A DNA stretch of 64,000 nucleotides from Vibrio neptunius (GTDB lineage: Bacteria; Pseudomonadota; Gammaproteobacteria; Enterobacterales; Vibrionaceae). The stretch covers positions 806,001 through 870,000 of the forward strand of contig CP079859.1 of the NCBI GenBank assembly GCA_019339365.1, read 5' to 3'. A program made the translations under genes and the position numbers. Under the pieces are notes generated by a model, which made no database searches, was not told the DNA's origin, and was given only the letters and a program-made list of their open reading frames with translations. Shown piece by piece: positions 1-8,130 of this stretch; the first letter of the stretch is position 1; the number at the start of each line of letters is the position of its first letter.

Positions 1-474
1 GTAACCAAAACCATTGTCGCCCTGAGCTTCAGTCAGAATACGGCCTTCCCACTTACCGTGGCAGACGAGCGGCGTTGGATCTAATTCGTGACGCATTAGT
101 ACTAATACACAATGGAAGCGTGCGGTACGTTGCTCCTGCGGAACGCCTTGCATTGCATCTAGCAGCTTCTCTAGATTTTGCTGGTCACTCGCGCCTTCTC
201 CGGCATAACGTGCAGAGTAGATGCCTGGGGCCCCTTTCAGGAAGTCAACTTCAAGACCTGAATCGTCGGCAATGGCCGCCAATCCAGTTTCTTTCGCTGC
301 ATGACGCGCCTTAATGATGGCGTTTTCAATAAATGTTGTGCCAGTTTCAGCAACTTCTGAGACATTAAATTCGCTTTGTGCCACGACATCGAAACCAAAA
401 TCTGCCAGTAGATCGGCCATCTCACGAACCTTGCCCTGATTACCTGTCGCTAGGACAATTTTTTGTGCATTCAT
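1..474 (-). CDS. rdgB: XTP/dITP diphosphatase RdgB (3' end outside window)
   Basis: Non-canonical purine NTP pyrophosphatase of the Ham1/RdgB family, which hydrolyses dITP, XTP and deoxy-HPAPTP to monophosphates and keeps deaminated purines out of DNA. The translation begins [20 protein letters not shown], containing the family's nucleotide-binding motif near the N terminus; residues about 68-80 carry the conserved [11 protein letters not shown] segment and the GIYSARYAG segment follows. The visible part is 158 codons of a protein usually near 200, so the C terminus lies beyond position 1. The ATG at 472-474 fits the family N terminus. It is the last gene before DUF4426 in the usual Vibrio order. 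Confidence 0.96.
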   Translation of the reverse strand, partial: MNAQKIVLATGNQGKVREMADLLADFGFDVVAQSEFNVSEVAETGTTFIENAIIKARHAAKETGLAAIADDSGLEVDFLKGAPGIYSARYAGEGASDQQNLEKLLDAMQGVPQEQRTARFHCVLVLMRHELDPTPLVCHGKWEGRILTEAQGDNGFGY

Positions 475-513
475 AATCTTGTTTGTGCCTATATTGGGAA
501 GGGCATTTAGCCG

Positions 514-945
514 TTACTCTTCCACATAAAATTTCTGGGTGAACTTTAATCTGCCTGTACCTTTATTACCAGCATTAACATCGATATTGAAGGTTAGGTT
601 TTCCTCTTCCGAAATAGGGAATTCAGCGAGGTAATAAATCGCAGAGCCTTCTTTTATTTCACGAAACTCAAGTGTCTTGGTTTGGCCGATTAAGTTTTTC
701 GCGCTGCCACTAACTTTAGCGGTAATCGCTGGTTTACCAGCCTGATAATTGTCTAACACGCTGATATTAATGATTGCTAAGTAGCCGTTTCGTTTCAGCT
801 TATAGCTACGTGCGACTTGCGGGGTTAGGAACGTGGAGTTAAACGCGGAGTAGTGAACTTCGACATCTTTGATGGTTTTAAACTGACCTGCCCATGCGGG
901 TAGAGCTAAAAGACTGGCCAGCGCTAACGTGATCCATTTTTTCAT
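514..945 (-). CDS. DUF4426 domain periplasmic protein
   Basis: A 143-residue protein that I recognise as the DUF4426 family, whose function is unknown. Residues 1-19 form a classical signal peptide ending PAWAG, so the product is expected in the periplasm. The rest is a beta-rich domain with alternating hydrophobic and polar residues. It sits 39 bases upstream of rdgB on the same strand and is probably co-transcribed with it. In pseudomonads DUF4426 genes lie next to metX-metW; no met gene is present here, so that association gives no functional clue. Confidence 0.85.
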   Translation of the reverse strand: MKKWITLALASLLALPAWAGQFKTIKDVEVHYSAFNSTFLTPQVARSYKLKRNGYLAIINISVLDNYQAGKPAITAKVSGSAKNLIGQTKTLEFREIKEGSAIYYLAEFPISEEENLTFNIDVNAGNKGTGRLKFTQKFYVEE

Positions 946-1561
946 GATGCTTCCTTAATGGCTTACTACAGAGGAAAAGAGCAGCGTCAATGATATCGCT
1001 ACATACTTGTTGTTTTTACGCCTGATCATACGTTTGGATCCTCACTCTGTGAAGGTTTTTAGATGACCAATGGCGATTTATGCTGTGCTTTTGATGTGAA
1101 GTATTGAGAGTGTGCTTTTCGTGATTCGAATGAAAAAGGCCATCAGAACAAGGCTTGCATCGCCAGTAAAGTAAGGATTTTCTAGGCTGTATAGGGGGTT
1201 GTAGAGCGGTTTGTATTTACAATATTCGAATCTAAACAGTAAAAGTAGTTAATTTGTTGATCTTATTAATGGATTAATTTTAAGAGCGGCTTATAACCAA
1301 TTAGGCGCTAAGTGAGCATAAGTAATGATTTTCTGAATCGTCGTATGTCCAAGGATTTTTTTAGGGTCAAGATGTTCGCAGTATTCATAGTGAAGTGGCT
1401 TGCGGATGTATATCTAAGAATAAGCTAAGCCTGTCCTTTGGGGAGATCAAACTTGTAAGCTCTGATAACACTCTAAGATAGAGGTAGCCGCCACTTTGGA
1501 ATCTATCTGTTTTTTCATTTTTAGCAAGAGAGTGAGGAGTGGTCCTGCTGGGCTTAATTCT
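946..1561. other. Intergenic accessory segment with integrase remnant
   Basis: A 616-base stretch without an intact gene. Its 1291-1475 part encodes, on the minus strand, a recognisable but broken tyrosine recombinase C terminus, described separately. I see nothing I can name in 946-1290 or 1476-1561. The region separates DUF4426 from yggU, genes I expect to be much closer together in Vibrio, so it looks like the debris of an insertion. Confidence 0.6.
1291..1475 (-). pseudogene. Decayed tyrosine recombinase (integrase) C-terminal fragment
   Basis: Read on the minus strand from about 1475 down to the TAA at 1291-1293, the DNA encodes a degraded phage-type integrase C terminus. One frame reads FDLPKGQA, a stop, LILRYTSASHFTMNTANILT, then LKK; after one missing base in a run of seven Ts on the plus strand (1356-1362) it continues ILGHTTIQKIITYAHLAPNW and L. 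This matches the tyrosine recombinase pattern LRHTFASHF...ILTL..ILGH..I..T..YAHLAP. The active-site Arg and the nucleophilic Tyr codons survive, while the His of the LRHT motif has become Tyr. The in-frame stop, frameshift and absent N terminus make this a pseudogene. Confidence 0.75.
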
Positions 1562-1924
1562 TTAATTAGACTGGTCATTTTTTATTACTCTTACAATGTA
1601 AATGTTAAACAAAAGTTGTATTGAGAAAATCGTCCACAGGTCGGGGGGAACGGTTTGATCTCGATAGATAAAAGCGGGGTAAGCAGTCTCTGCAATCGTT
1701 GTGGCGATAAGTGCAACAGAGAAGTACTTGATGAAGTTTGAGCTAAATAGCTCTAAGCCTTGAAATTTTGCTATAAGCGCGGCGATAGCTACATAAGCCA
1801 ATAGGGGGCTAATAAATGCGATAGTAATTTCAATGCTATCACCCACTTCGTTGTAGGCATTCATGTAAGCGGAGCCAAGCATGAGTACTAACAGTGGAAT
1901 AAGATATTTTAGTTTTGATGCCAA
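1562..1924 (-). CDS. Hypothetical four-helix membrane protein
   Basis: A 120-residue protein that I do not recognise. It has four hydrophobic stretches, at about residues 7-22, 32-52, 66-86 and 95-113, separated by short polar loops, so it should be a small inner-membrane protein with both ends probably on the same side. The start is a TTG at 1922-1924, preceded about ten bases upstream by GGGAG on the minus strand; no ATG lies close enough to replace it. It lies alone in the accessory segment beside the integrase remnant and may be surviving cargo of that insertion. No function is assigned. Confidence 0.6.
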   Translation of the reverse strand: MASKLKYLIPLLVLMLGSAYMNAYNEVGDSIEITIAFISPLLAYVAIAALIAKFQGLELFSSNFIKYFSVALIATTIAETAYPAFIYRDQTVPPDLWTIFSIQLLFNIYIVRVIKNDQSN

Positions 1925-2115
1925 AAGATATAGCTCCCTTGCTAAGCATTTTGAGTAGAATTCTACCCAGCTTGAGTGATTGGTTGCATTCTGAACCCAA
2001 CTTTATGAATAAAAATCACATAGCAAGCTGAAGGCTGTACGTTTTTAAGTATTTTATTTTTGAACAATATGTGGTTATTTTTCTATTAAATTACATAAAA
2101 ACAATAGTAGTTATT

Positions 2116-2138
2116 AAAAAGGCCATCACAAGATGGCC
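2116..2138 (-). terminator. Rho-independent terminator of the yggS-proC-yggT-yggU operon
   Basis: On the minus strand GGCCATC and GATGGCC form a seven-pair stem with a four-base loop (2121-2138), followed by TTTTT (2116-2120). The stem overlaps the yggU stop codon. Confidence 0.85.
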
Positions 2139-2416
2139 TTTATTGTTTCGGGTATATGAGCTGGGGACTGGATTCGGACTTGCTTATGTCGCCCTAGTTC
2201 CCCTTTCTCTATGGTGATTAGCCCTTTGGCGACTTTGAACTGTTTGGACAGGTATTTACTCAAGTGAGCGTTGGCTTTTCCGTCTACAGGTGGGGCGGTA
2301 ATCGCGAGTTTGATTTCATCACCATGCAGCCCAATCAGCTTATCTCTGCTCGCCTTGGGCTGAATGTAGAGCCTGAGTAGCAGATCATCACCTTCTAACC
2401 AAGCGGTTTTTGCCAT
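2126..2416 (-). CDS. yggU: DUF167 family protein YggU
   Basis: A 96-residue member of the DUF167 (YggU) family of small soluble proteins of unknown biochemical role. The family signature is visible as [19 protein letters not shown] near residues 14-32 and [16 protein letters not shown] near residues 41-56. Its ATG overlaps the yggT stop codon by one base (TAATG), so the two are translationally coupled, and the operon terminator overlaps its end. It is the last gene of yggS-proC-yggT-yggU. Confidence 0.93.
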   Translation of the reverse strand: MAKTAWLEGDDLLLRLYIQPKASRDKLIGLHGDEIKLAITAPPVDGKANAHLSKYLSKQFKVAKGLITIEKGELGRHKQVRIQSPAHIPETIKAIL

Positions 2417-2973
2417 TATAGCTGGAACCAGATAGGTCCAATCATGTCACCCATCAGGAAGTTCGCGAACTGAAGGCCAATAAATAGCACCAGTACGCTA
2501 AGATCAAACCCACCCATTGCTGGAATTACGCGGCGGATAGGCGCTAACATAGGCTCTGTAAGCTGATGGAAGACATATTCAATCGGGCTGCGGCCTTGGC
2601 TGACCCAGCTTAGGATGGCTCGGATAAGCAGTACCCAGAACAGCAAGCCACCTGCCGCTTTAATCAGTGATAGCAGGCCAAGGAAGAAGAATTCTGCACT
2701 GAATGACACCGAGCCACCTGAGGCAACCAAGATCAGAGTGACAAATTTCAGCACACATAGCACATAAGCAAACAGTACTGTTGCCAAATCAATGCTGCCT
2801 ATCGAAGGGACAACTCTGCGCAGTGGTGCAACAACGGGTTGAGTTGCTTTGACGATAAACTGTGAGAATGGGTTGTAGAAATCTGCTCGCGCAGCTTGCA
2901 GCCAAATCCGCAAGATCACCACCATGATGTAGAGATCAAACAGGGTGGAAATCAGAAAATTCATTGAATTCAT
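2416..2973 (-). CDS. yggT: YggT family integral membrane protein
   Basis: A 185-residue membrane protein with two tandem YGGT domains. Each carries the repeated pattern of a membrane helix, an RIWLQ or RAILSW element, an FYNPF or SPIEYV loop, and P.APIRRV.P..G.FDLS or its equivalent (about residues 47-62 and 144-159). I count four hydrophobic helices. YggT proteins have been linked to osmotic shock tolerance and to cell-division or thylakoid-type membrane organisation in relatives, but the molecular role is not settled. It lies between proC and yggU in a minus-strand operon. Confidence 0.92.
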   Translation of the reverse strand: MNSMNFLISTLFDLYIMVVILRIWLQAARADFYNPFSQFIVKATQPVVAPLRRVVPSIGSIDLATVLFAYVLCVLKFVTLILVASGGSVSFSAEFFFLGLLSLIKAAGGLLFWVLLIRAILSWVSQGRSPIEYVFHQLTEPMLAPIRRVIPAMGGFDLSVLVLFIGLQFANFLMGDMIGPIWFQL

Positions 2974-3011
2974 AGGTTACCCTTTGTTCGTAGAGCCAAG
3001 GCTCAATCTAA

Positions 3012-3830
3012 TTAAAACTGTTTTTCCATTTCTTCAGCACGAGCTACTGCGGCTTGCATCGCTTTTGCTACTATATCTGAAAGTTGGTGTTCGTTGAATG
3101 TGCGTAACGCTTCCGCCGTTGTACCGCCTTTTGAGGTGACGTTTTCGCGCAGTGTTGATAGTTCTGTTTCTGGATTGCCGACGACCATACTGGCGGCTCC
3201 TAAGGCTGATTGCTGCACTAACAGGCGGGCTGTCTCTTTATCAAAACCTTGGGCAATGGCTTCAGCTTGCATCGCTTCCATAAAGCGGAAGAAGTAAGCC
3301 GGAGCGCTGCCAGCAGCTGCAATGATGCTGTTGATGCCGGATTCTTGCTCTACCCAGCAAACTTTGCCGCATGACTCCATTAGTTCAGCTGCAAAGGCTT
3401 TATCTTGCTGTGAAACGTGCGCTGGAGCATACAGGCCACTCATTCCCAAACCAAGCTGAGATGGCGTGTTTGGCATAACGCGAACGATGTTTAGGTTGTG
3501 ATTCAGCATTTCACATAGGCGCTGGCTACTTATCCCTGCGGCAATAGAAATGACCAATTTGCCTGACCAGTCGATGGATTGAAGCGGTTTACATACCGCT
3601 TCCATCATTTGTGGTTTCACAGAAAGGACGACCACCTCAGCCTCGCTGGCAGCGGCTATATTGTCGCTGGTGGTCTTAATGGAATAATCTTGCTCCAACG
3701 GCAGGCGTCGTGTCTCAGATGGGGCTGTCGCCGTGAGCATGTCAGCAGGATAACCGCCTGACACTAAACCTGAGACGATAGCCTTGACCATGTTGCCTGC
3801 GCCGATAAAGGCAATTTTCTTGTGTTCCAT
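3012..3830 (-). CDS. proC: Pyrroline-5-carboxylate reductase ProC
   Basis: Catalyses the last step of proline synthesis, NAD(P)H-dependent reduction of pyrroline-5-carboxylate to L-proline in the cytosol. The 272-residue product starts with a Rossmann dinucleotide-binding motif, IAFIGAGNMVKAIVSGL (residues 6-22). The C-terminal family signature LRENVTSKGGTTAEAL lies near residues 227-242. The length is as usual for the family. The gene is 27 bases downstream of yggS, an order (yggS-proC-yggT-yggU) that is widespread in gammaproteobacteria. Confidence 0.97.
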   Translation of the reverse strand: MEHKKIAFIGAGNMVKAIVSGLVSGGYPADMLTATAPSETRRLPLEQDYSIKTTSDNIAAASEAEVVVLSVKPQMMEAVCKPLQSIDWSGKLVISIAAGISSQRLCEMLNHNLNIVRVMPNTPSQLGLGMSGLYAPAHVSQQDKAFAAELMESCGKVCWVEQESGINSIIAAAGSAPAYFFRFMEAMQAEAIAQGFDKETARLLVQQSALGAASMVVGNPETELSTLRENVTSKGGTTAEALRTFNEHQLSDIVAKAMQAAVARAEEMEKQF

Positions 3831-3857
3831 TGATTGTGTTCTTCCTGTTATTGCTGA

Positions 3858-4574
3858 TTAAGCTTTATTGCTGTAGTCGCGAGCACCGAAAATAGCGGTT
3901 CCGATTCGGACCATAGTCGTTCCCGCTTCAATTGCGGCTTCCATATCGCCACTCATGCCCATCGAAAGCGTGTCGAGATTGAGCTCTGGGTAACGTTGCG
4001 CCAATCGGTTTTTCAGCTCTGCCAAATGGTTAAAGGCTGTAAGTTGCGACTGATAGTCTGAAACGTTGGCCGGGATAGACATCAATCCTCTTAACGTGAG
4101 GTTTGGCAAAGAAGAAATCAACTCTGCCAAAGCAAAGATTTCGTCATCACTGGCGCCAGATTTAGAGCTTTCACTGCTGGTATTGACCTGAATAAGCACC
4201 TGTAGCGGCGCCATTTCTTGAGGCCTTTGATCATTGAGTCTCTGCGCAATCTTAGCGCGATCAACAGTATGCACCCAGGCAAAGCTTTCCGCGACATGGC
4301 GTGTTTTATTGGACTGAATTGGACCAATAAAGTGCCATTCTAGGGCTAGTTCAGGGTGGTTTTCAGCGAAATAGGCAACTTTATCAACGCCTTCCTGTAC
4401 GTAATTCTCGCCAAAAGCGACTTGACCGGCGCGAGCTGCGTCTAAAATCGCGTCGAACGGTTTAGTTTTACTCACCGCCAGAAGTTGCACTGAGCCTAGA
4501 GGGCGTCCACACTTTTGTTGTGCCGCTTCAATCTGTGAGGTGATCTGTTCAATATTTTGTTGAATACTACTCAT
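3858..4574 (-). CDS. yggS: Pyridoxal phosphate homeostasis protein YggS
   Basis: A PLP-binding protein of the YggS/PLPBP (COG0325) family, a single alanine-racemase-like barrel without known catalytic activity that buffers free PLP and affects amino- and keto-acid pools. In this 238-residue product the PLP lysine is in LLAVSKTKPFDAI (about residues 31-43), and the phosphate-binding region GLMSIPANV and SMGMSGDMEAAIEAG are present (the latter near residues 204-218). Its start codon is only 24 bases from that of divergent pilT, so the two promoters must overlap the neighbouring coding sequences. Confidence 0.95.
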   Translation of the reverse strand: MSSIQQNIEQITSQIEAAQQKCGRPLGSVQLLAVSKTKPFDAILDAARAGQVAFGENYVQEGVDKVAYFAENHPELALEWHFIGPIQSNKTRHVAESFAWVHTVDRAKIAQRLNDQRPQEMAPLQVLIQVNTSSESSKSGASDDEIFALAELISSLPNLTLRGLMSIPANVSDYQSQLTAFNHLAELKNRLAQRYPELNLDTLSMGMSGDMEAAIEAGTTMVRIGTAIFGARDYSNKA

Positions 4575-4598
4575 AGCTAACTTTATTAAGGATTTTAA

Positions 4599-5636
4599 AT
4601 GGATATCGCTGAATTACTGGATTTTAGTGTAAAGCATAATGCTTCAGATCTACATCTTTCTGCTGGTGTATCTCCTATGGTACGCATTGATGGTGAAGTA
4701 AGAAAGCTTGGCGTACCAGCGTTCAACCATTCCGAAGTGCATCGTTTGGTGTTTGAAATTATGAACGATGCTCAGCGTAGCGAATTTGAAGAACGCCTCG
4801 AAGTCGACTTTTCTTTTGCACTTCCTGACGTAGGCCGCTTTAGGGTCAACGCGTTTAACCAATCTCGCGGTTGTGCGGCCGTATTTCGTACCATTCCAAC
4901 CGATATTCCGACTTTAGAGCAGCTAGCAGCGCCGTCGATCTTTGAAAATATCGCCAATATGGAAAAAGGATTAATCTTGGTCACTGGGCCAACGGGCTCA
5001 GGTAAATCGACGACTCTGGCGGCAATGGTGGATCATATTAATCGCAACCACAACAAACATATCCTGACTATTGAAGATCCGATTGAGTTTGTGCATACCA
5101 ATAACAAATGTCTGATCAACCAGCGTGAAGTTCACAATGATACCCATAGTTTTAACAACGCGCTGCGCAGTGCATTGCGTGAAGATCCCGATGTCATTTT
5201 AGTCGGTGAGCTACGTGATCAGGAAACGATCAGTCTAGCGTTGACCGCTGCTGAAACCGGCCACTTAGTATTTGGTACTTTGCACACCAGTTCGGCGGCG
5301 AAAACGATCGATCGGATCATTGATGTTTTCCCGGGCAGCGATAAAGGCATGGTGCGTTCCATGCTCTCTGAGTCTCTGCGTGCGGTGATTGCGCAGAAAT
5401 TACTCAAGCGGATTGGTGGCGGGAGAACCGCTTGTCATGAAATCATGATGGCAACGCCTGCGATTCGTAACCTGATCCGCGAAGACAAAGTCGCGCAAAT
5501 GCAGTCTGTGATTCAGACTGGTGCGGCGCATGGTATGCAAACCATGGAGCAGCATTCGAAACAGTTGATTGCTCAAGGTCTGGTTGATGCGGAAGAAGTG
5601 TCGAAAAAAATCGAAGTTGAGCAAGGTCTGTTCTGA
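4599..5636 (+). CDS. pilT: Type IV pilus retraction ATPase PilT
   Basis: Hexameric cytoplasmic ATPase that depolymerises type IV pili, driving twitching and DNA-uptake pilus retraction. The 345-residue product has an N-terminal PAS-like domain, Walker A GPTGSGKST (130-138), Asp box EDPIEF (159-164), Walker B region DVILVGELRD (198-207), His box TGHLVFGTLHT (220-230) and the PilT-specific AIRNLIRE motif (288-295). The start ATG is followed by the usual MDIAELL. It is followed eight bases later by pilU, with which it must form an operon. The window contains no pilin or pilus assembly gene, as expected since these are elsewhere in Vibrio. Confidence 0.98.
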   Translation: MDIAELLDFSVKHNASDLHLSAGVSPMVRIDGEVRKLGVPAFNHSEVHRLVFEIMNDAQRSEFEERLEVDFSFALPDVGRFRVNAFNQSRGCAAVFRTIPTDIPTLEQLAAPSIFENIANMEKGLILVTGPTGSGKSTTLAAMVDHINRNHNKHILTIEDPIEFVHTNNKCLINQREVHNDTHSFNNALRSALREDPDVILVGELRDQETISLALTAAETGHLVFGTLHTSSAAKTIDRIIDVFPGSDKGMVRSMLSESLRAVIAQKLLKRIGGGRTACHEIMMATPAIRNLIREDKVAQMQSVIQTGAAHGMQTMEQHSKQLIAQGLVDAEEVSKKIEVEQGLF

Positions 5637-5644
5637 GAGAGGTC

Positions 5645-6754
5645 ATGATGGATATCAATGCTTATCTGCAAGGCATGCTGACTGAGAAAGCGTCAGACTT
5701 ATACATCACTGTTGGCGCCCCGATACTTTATCGTGTTGATGGTGAGTTGAAGCCGCATGGAGAGAGCTTATCGGAAGCCGAAGTGCTGACGCTACTCCAC
5801 AGCACCATGGATGAAGAGCGCCAGAGTGACTATAGCCACAGTCGAGAAGCGAACTTTGCCGTAGTGCGGGATTTTGGTCGTTTTCGTGTTTCCGCTTTCT
5901 ATCAGCGAGAATTACCCGGTGCGGTGATTCGTAGAATCGAAACCACCATACCCACCTTTGATGACTTAAAACTGCCCGACACTCTGAAAGATCTTTCCAT
6001 CGCCAAGCGCGGCTTGGTGTTAGTAGTCGGCGCCACAGGTTCCGGTAAATCCACAACAATGGCGGCGATGACCGGCTATCGAAATACTGAGCGCAGCGGC
6101 CATATTCTGACAGTTGAAGACCCGATTGAGTTTGTCCATGAACATCAGAAATGCATCGTGACGCAACGTGAAGTTGGTTTGGATACTGAAAGTTATGAAG
6201 TCGCACTGAAGAACTCTTTGCGCCAGGCTCCAGACATGATCCTGATTGGTGAGATCCGTTCGCGAGAGACCATGGAATACGCGATGACATTCGCCGAAAC
6301 GGGACACCTGTGTATGGCGACTTTGCACGCTAATAATGCTAACCAAGCTTTGGAAAGGATCCTGCACCTTGTACCGAAAGAGCAAAAAGAGCAGTTCCTG
6401 TTTGATCTCTCCATGAACCTCAAAGGTGTTATCGGTCAGCAGTTGATTCGAGATAAAAACGGCCAAGGTCGTCATGGTGTATTTGAAGTCTTAATCAACA
6501 GTCCACGAGTATCGGATCTTATTCGCCGCGGGGACTTGCATGAACTCAAATCCACCATGGCGAAATCTCAGGAAATGGGTATGCAGACGTTTGATCAGGC
6601 GCTTTATCAACTGGTAGTAAATGATAAAATTACTGAAGAAGATGCGCTGCACAGTGCCGATTCAGCCAATGACCTGCGGATCATGCTCAAAACTCAACGA
6701 GGTGAAAGCTTCGGTGGTGGGGCTCTGGCAGATGTGAAGATTGATATGGATTAA
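5645..6754 (+). CDS. pilU: PilT-dependent retraction ATPase PilU
   Basis: Paralogue of PilT that supports forceful pilus retraction together with PilT. The 369-residue product keeps Walker A GATGSGKST (129-137), EDPIEF, the Walker B region DMILIGEIRS and the His box TGHLCMATLHA; it lacks a close AIRNLIRE motif and has a longer C-terminal tail rich in Gly and Asp, as PilU proteins do. Two adjacent ATG codons (5645 and 5648) can serve as start, after the purine-rich GAGAGAGG. It is directly downstream of pilT. Confidence 0.97.
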   Translation: MMDINAYLQGMLTEKASDLYITVGAPILYRVDGELKPHGESLSEAEVLTLLHSTMDEERQSDYSHSREANFAVVRDFGRFRVSAFYQRELPGAVIRRIETTIPTFDDLKLPDTLKDLSIAKRGLVLVVGATGSGKSTTMAAMTGYRNTERSGHILTVEDPIEFVHEHQKCIVTQREVGLDTESYEVALKNSLRQAPDMILIGEIRSRETMEYAMTFAETGHLCMATLHANNANQALERILHLVPKEQKEQFLFDLSMNLKGVIGQQLIRDKNGQGRHGVFEVLINSPRVSDLIRRGDLHELKSTMAKSQEMGMQTFDQALYQLVVNDKITEEDALHSADSANDLRIMLKTQRGESFGGGALADVKIDMD

Positions 6755-6818
6755 CATCCTCTTCATATTTGAAACCTTATCTGTGTTAACTGCTCTCATC
6801 AAACCTAATCACATAGGG

Positions 6819-6840
6819 GACCTATGCTCATAGGTCTTGA
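6819..6840 (+). terminator. Possible pilU terminator hairpin
   Basis: GACCTATG (6819-6826) and CATAGGTC (6829-6836) are perfectly complementary with only two bases between them. The following bases are only moderately T-rich, so terminator activity is an inference. Confidence 0.45.
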
Positions 6841-6899
6841 TTCGTTTGTTGCCTTGCTAAGGTTCCAACTATTTTGAGTATGCAATTCTAGTTAGAAAT

Positions 6900-7002
6900 G
6901 TCATTCCATAGAGCGACGAAGGAGAGAGTAGGGAATCTCTAATGGTTTTCTACTTGCTGTAAAAGATCCTCAACTCGTTCGTTCCTCATTCTTGAGGATG
7001 AC
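6900..7002. repeat. Palindromic dispersed repeat, copy 1
   Basis: An imperfect palindrome of about 103 bp. It begins with a 39-base arm (6900-6938) identical to the arm at 39503-39541 and ends with an arm (about 6964-7002) that resembles its reverse complement, from AGATCCTCAACTCG to GAGGATGAC. The centre differs between copies. The layout fits a REP- or MITE-like element with terminal inverted repeats and no coding capacity. Confidence 0.8.
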
Positions 7003-7016
7003 GCTTTAACTGGTTG

Positions 7017-7052
7017 AAAAAGGGGGTGATGTTTACACACCACCCTTTTTTG
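7017..7052. terminator. Bidirectional terminator hairpin at the ruvX 3' end
   Basis: AAAAAGGGGGTGATG and CACCACCCTTTTTTG form an imperfect G/C-rich stem with A/T runs on both flanks, so it can terminate ruvX transcription on the minus strand (TTTTT) and residual plus-strand transcription. Confidence 0.7.
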
Positions 7053-7066
7053 ATTTTACCAGCTTT

Positions 7067-7492
7067 CTAGTCGCCGTATTGAGCCTCAAACCAGCTTTCA
7101 AGGATAACGACCGCTGATTGGCAATCGACGTTACCTTTACTGAGTGCTTTGTAGCCGCCCATACTGAAAAGTTCTGAGCGAGCTTCTGTGGTGGACAAGC
7201 GCTCATCGTGTAGCTCGACAGGAAGGCCGAAACGGCCGTGAAGACGGTTAGCAAACTTTTTCGCTCTAGGAGTAATAGTTTCCAGATCTTTGCCGTGAAG
7301 GTCTGTTGGCAGGCCGACAACCAGTAGATTTGGTTGCCACTCTTTGATCTGCTTTTCAATATCGTCCCAGTTGGGAATGCCATCGCTGGCTTTAAAGGCT
7401 TTCAGCGGTGATGCCGTGCCTGTAATCTCCTGACCAATGGCACTGCCAATACTTTTAGTGCCAAAGTCAAAAGCCATAATTGTTCTAGACAT
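7067..7492 (-). CDS. ruvX: Holliday junction resolvase-like protein RuvX (YqgF)
   Basis: RNase H-fold protein of the YqgF/RuvX family, essential in Escherichia coli and implicated in 16S rRNA 5' end maturation and in resolving recombination intermediates. The 141-residue product shows the first catalytic Asp in [14 protein letters not shown] (about residues 8-21), the [10 protein letters not shown] segment (about 58-67) and the DERLSTTEA motif (about 96-104). The gene follows yqgE at a distance of 18 bases on the same strand, the order seen in E. coli and Vibrio. Confidence 0.95.
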   Translation of the reverse strand: MSRTIMAFDFGTKSIGSAIGQEITGTASPLKAFKASDGIPNWDDIEKQIKEWQPNLLVVGLPTDLHGKDLETITPRAKKFANRLHGRFGLPVELHDERLSTTEARSELFSMGGYKALSKGNVDCQSAVVILESWFEAQYGD

Positions 7493-7510
7493 AAATTATC
7501 AGTGATGAGG

Positions 7511-8074
7511 TTATGCGTGACCAATATCGCTGGACAGTTGAGACGCGTCGATGCCCAGCATCTGCACGGCTTTTTGCCAACGTTCATTGATCGGTGTGTT
7601 AAACATGACATCAGGGTCGGCTTCAATCGTTAGCCAAGAGTTTTCCGAAAGCTCAATTTCCAATTGGCCTGCTTCCCAGCCAGAATAGCCTAATGCAACA
7701 ATGTATTCTGGTGGTTCGGCTTCTGTACCGAGCACCGCGAGGATATCCTTCGAAGTGGTAACAGAGATACAGTCAGTCATCTGGATGCTGGATTCATAAT
7801 GATCTTTCGGTTGGTGAAGAATAAACCCTCGATCTCCTGAAACTGGGCCGCCATTGAGTACCGGTTTCTCAAGGCTACCGACTTTGAGTTGAGGCTGAGT
7901 TGCTTCAACGTCGACCTGCTTGAGCATTTTACCTACTGTGATGTCGATTGGAGCATTAATCATTAAACCCATCGCGCCATCATCATTGTGTTCACATACG
8001 TAGATAACGCTGCGTTGGAAGTAGGGATCTTTCATCCCTGGCATAGCAACTAAAAAGTGGTTGGTTAAATTCAT
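7511..8074 (-). CDS. yqgE: YqgE/AlgH family protein
   Basis: A 187-residue UPF0301 (YqgE/AlgH) protein. Visible family marks are [17 protein letters not shown] at the N terminus, [18 protein letters not shown] (about residues 23-40), [16 protein letters not shown] (about 72-87) and [13 protein letters not shown] (about 127-139). The biochemical role is not established; AlgH was first described as an alginate regulator in Pseudomonas. It lies between gshB and ruvX in one minus-strand operon. Confidence 0.94.
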   Translation of the reverse strand: MNLTNHFLVAMPGMKDPYFQRSVIYVCEHNDDGAMGLMINAPIDITVGKMLKQVDVEATQPQLKVGSLEKPVLNGGPVSGDRGFILHQPKDHYESSIQMTDCISVTTSKDILAVLGTEAEPPEYIVALGYSGWEAGQLEIELSENSWLTIEADPDVMFNTPINERWQKAVQMLGIDASQLSSDIGHA

Positions 8075-8130
8075 AGTTACTCCAGCGTAAAGTGGGCGGC
8101 AAGTTATCGCCCAATGATCATATGAGTAAA

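Larger units (their letters stand above)
6755..7066. other. Convergent intergenic region pilU / ruvX
   Basis: A 312-base stretch between the ends of pilU and ruvX. It holds an inverted repeat soon after pilU, the first copy of the 103-bp palindromic repeat and a hairpin with T tracts on both sides next to ruvX. No gene is visible. Confidence 0.7.

Noticed and set aside
1270..1320. Superintegron attC-like site near the GGCGCTAAG sequence
   Set aside because: The bases are explained as the end of the decayed integrase (YAHLAP coding); no paired core sites or long palindrome typical of attC are present.
5706..6475. Long minus-strand open frames opposite pilU (up to 194 codons)
   Set aside because: They lie antisense to clear PilU coding sequence, have odd composition (rich in Ser, Arg, His, Trp) and no recognisable domain or ribosome-binding site.
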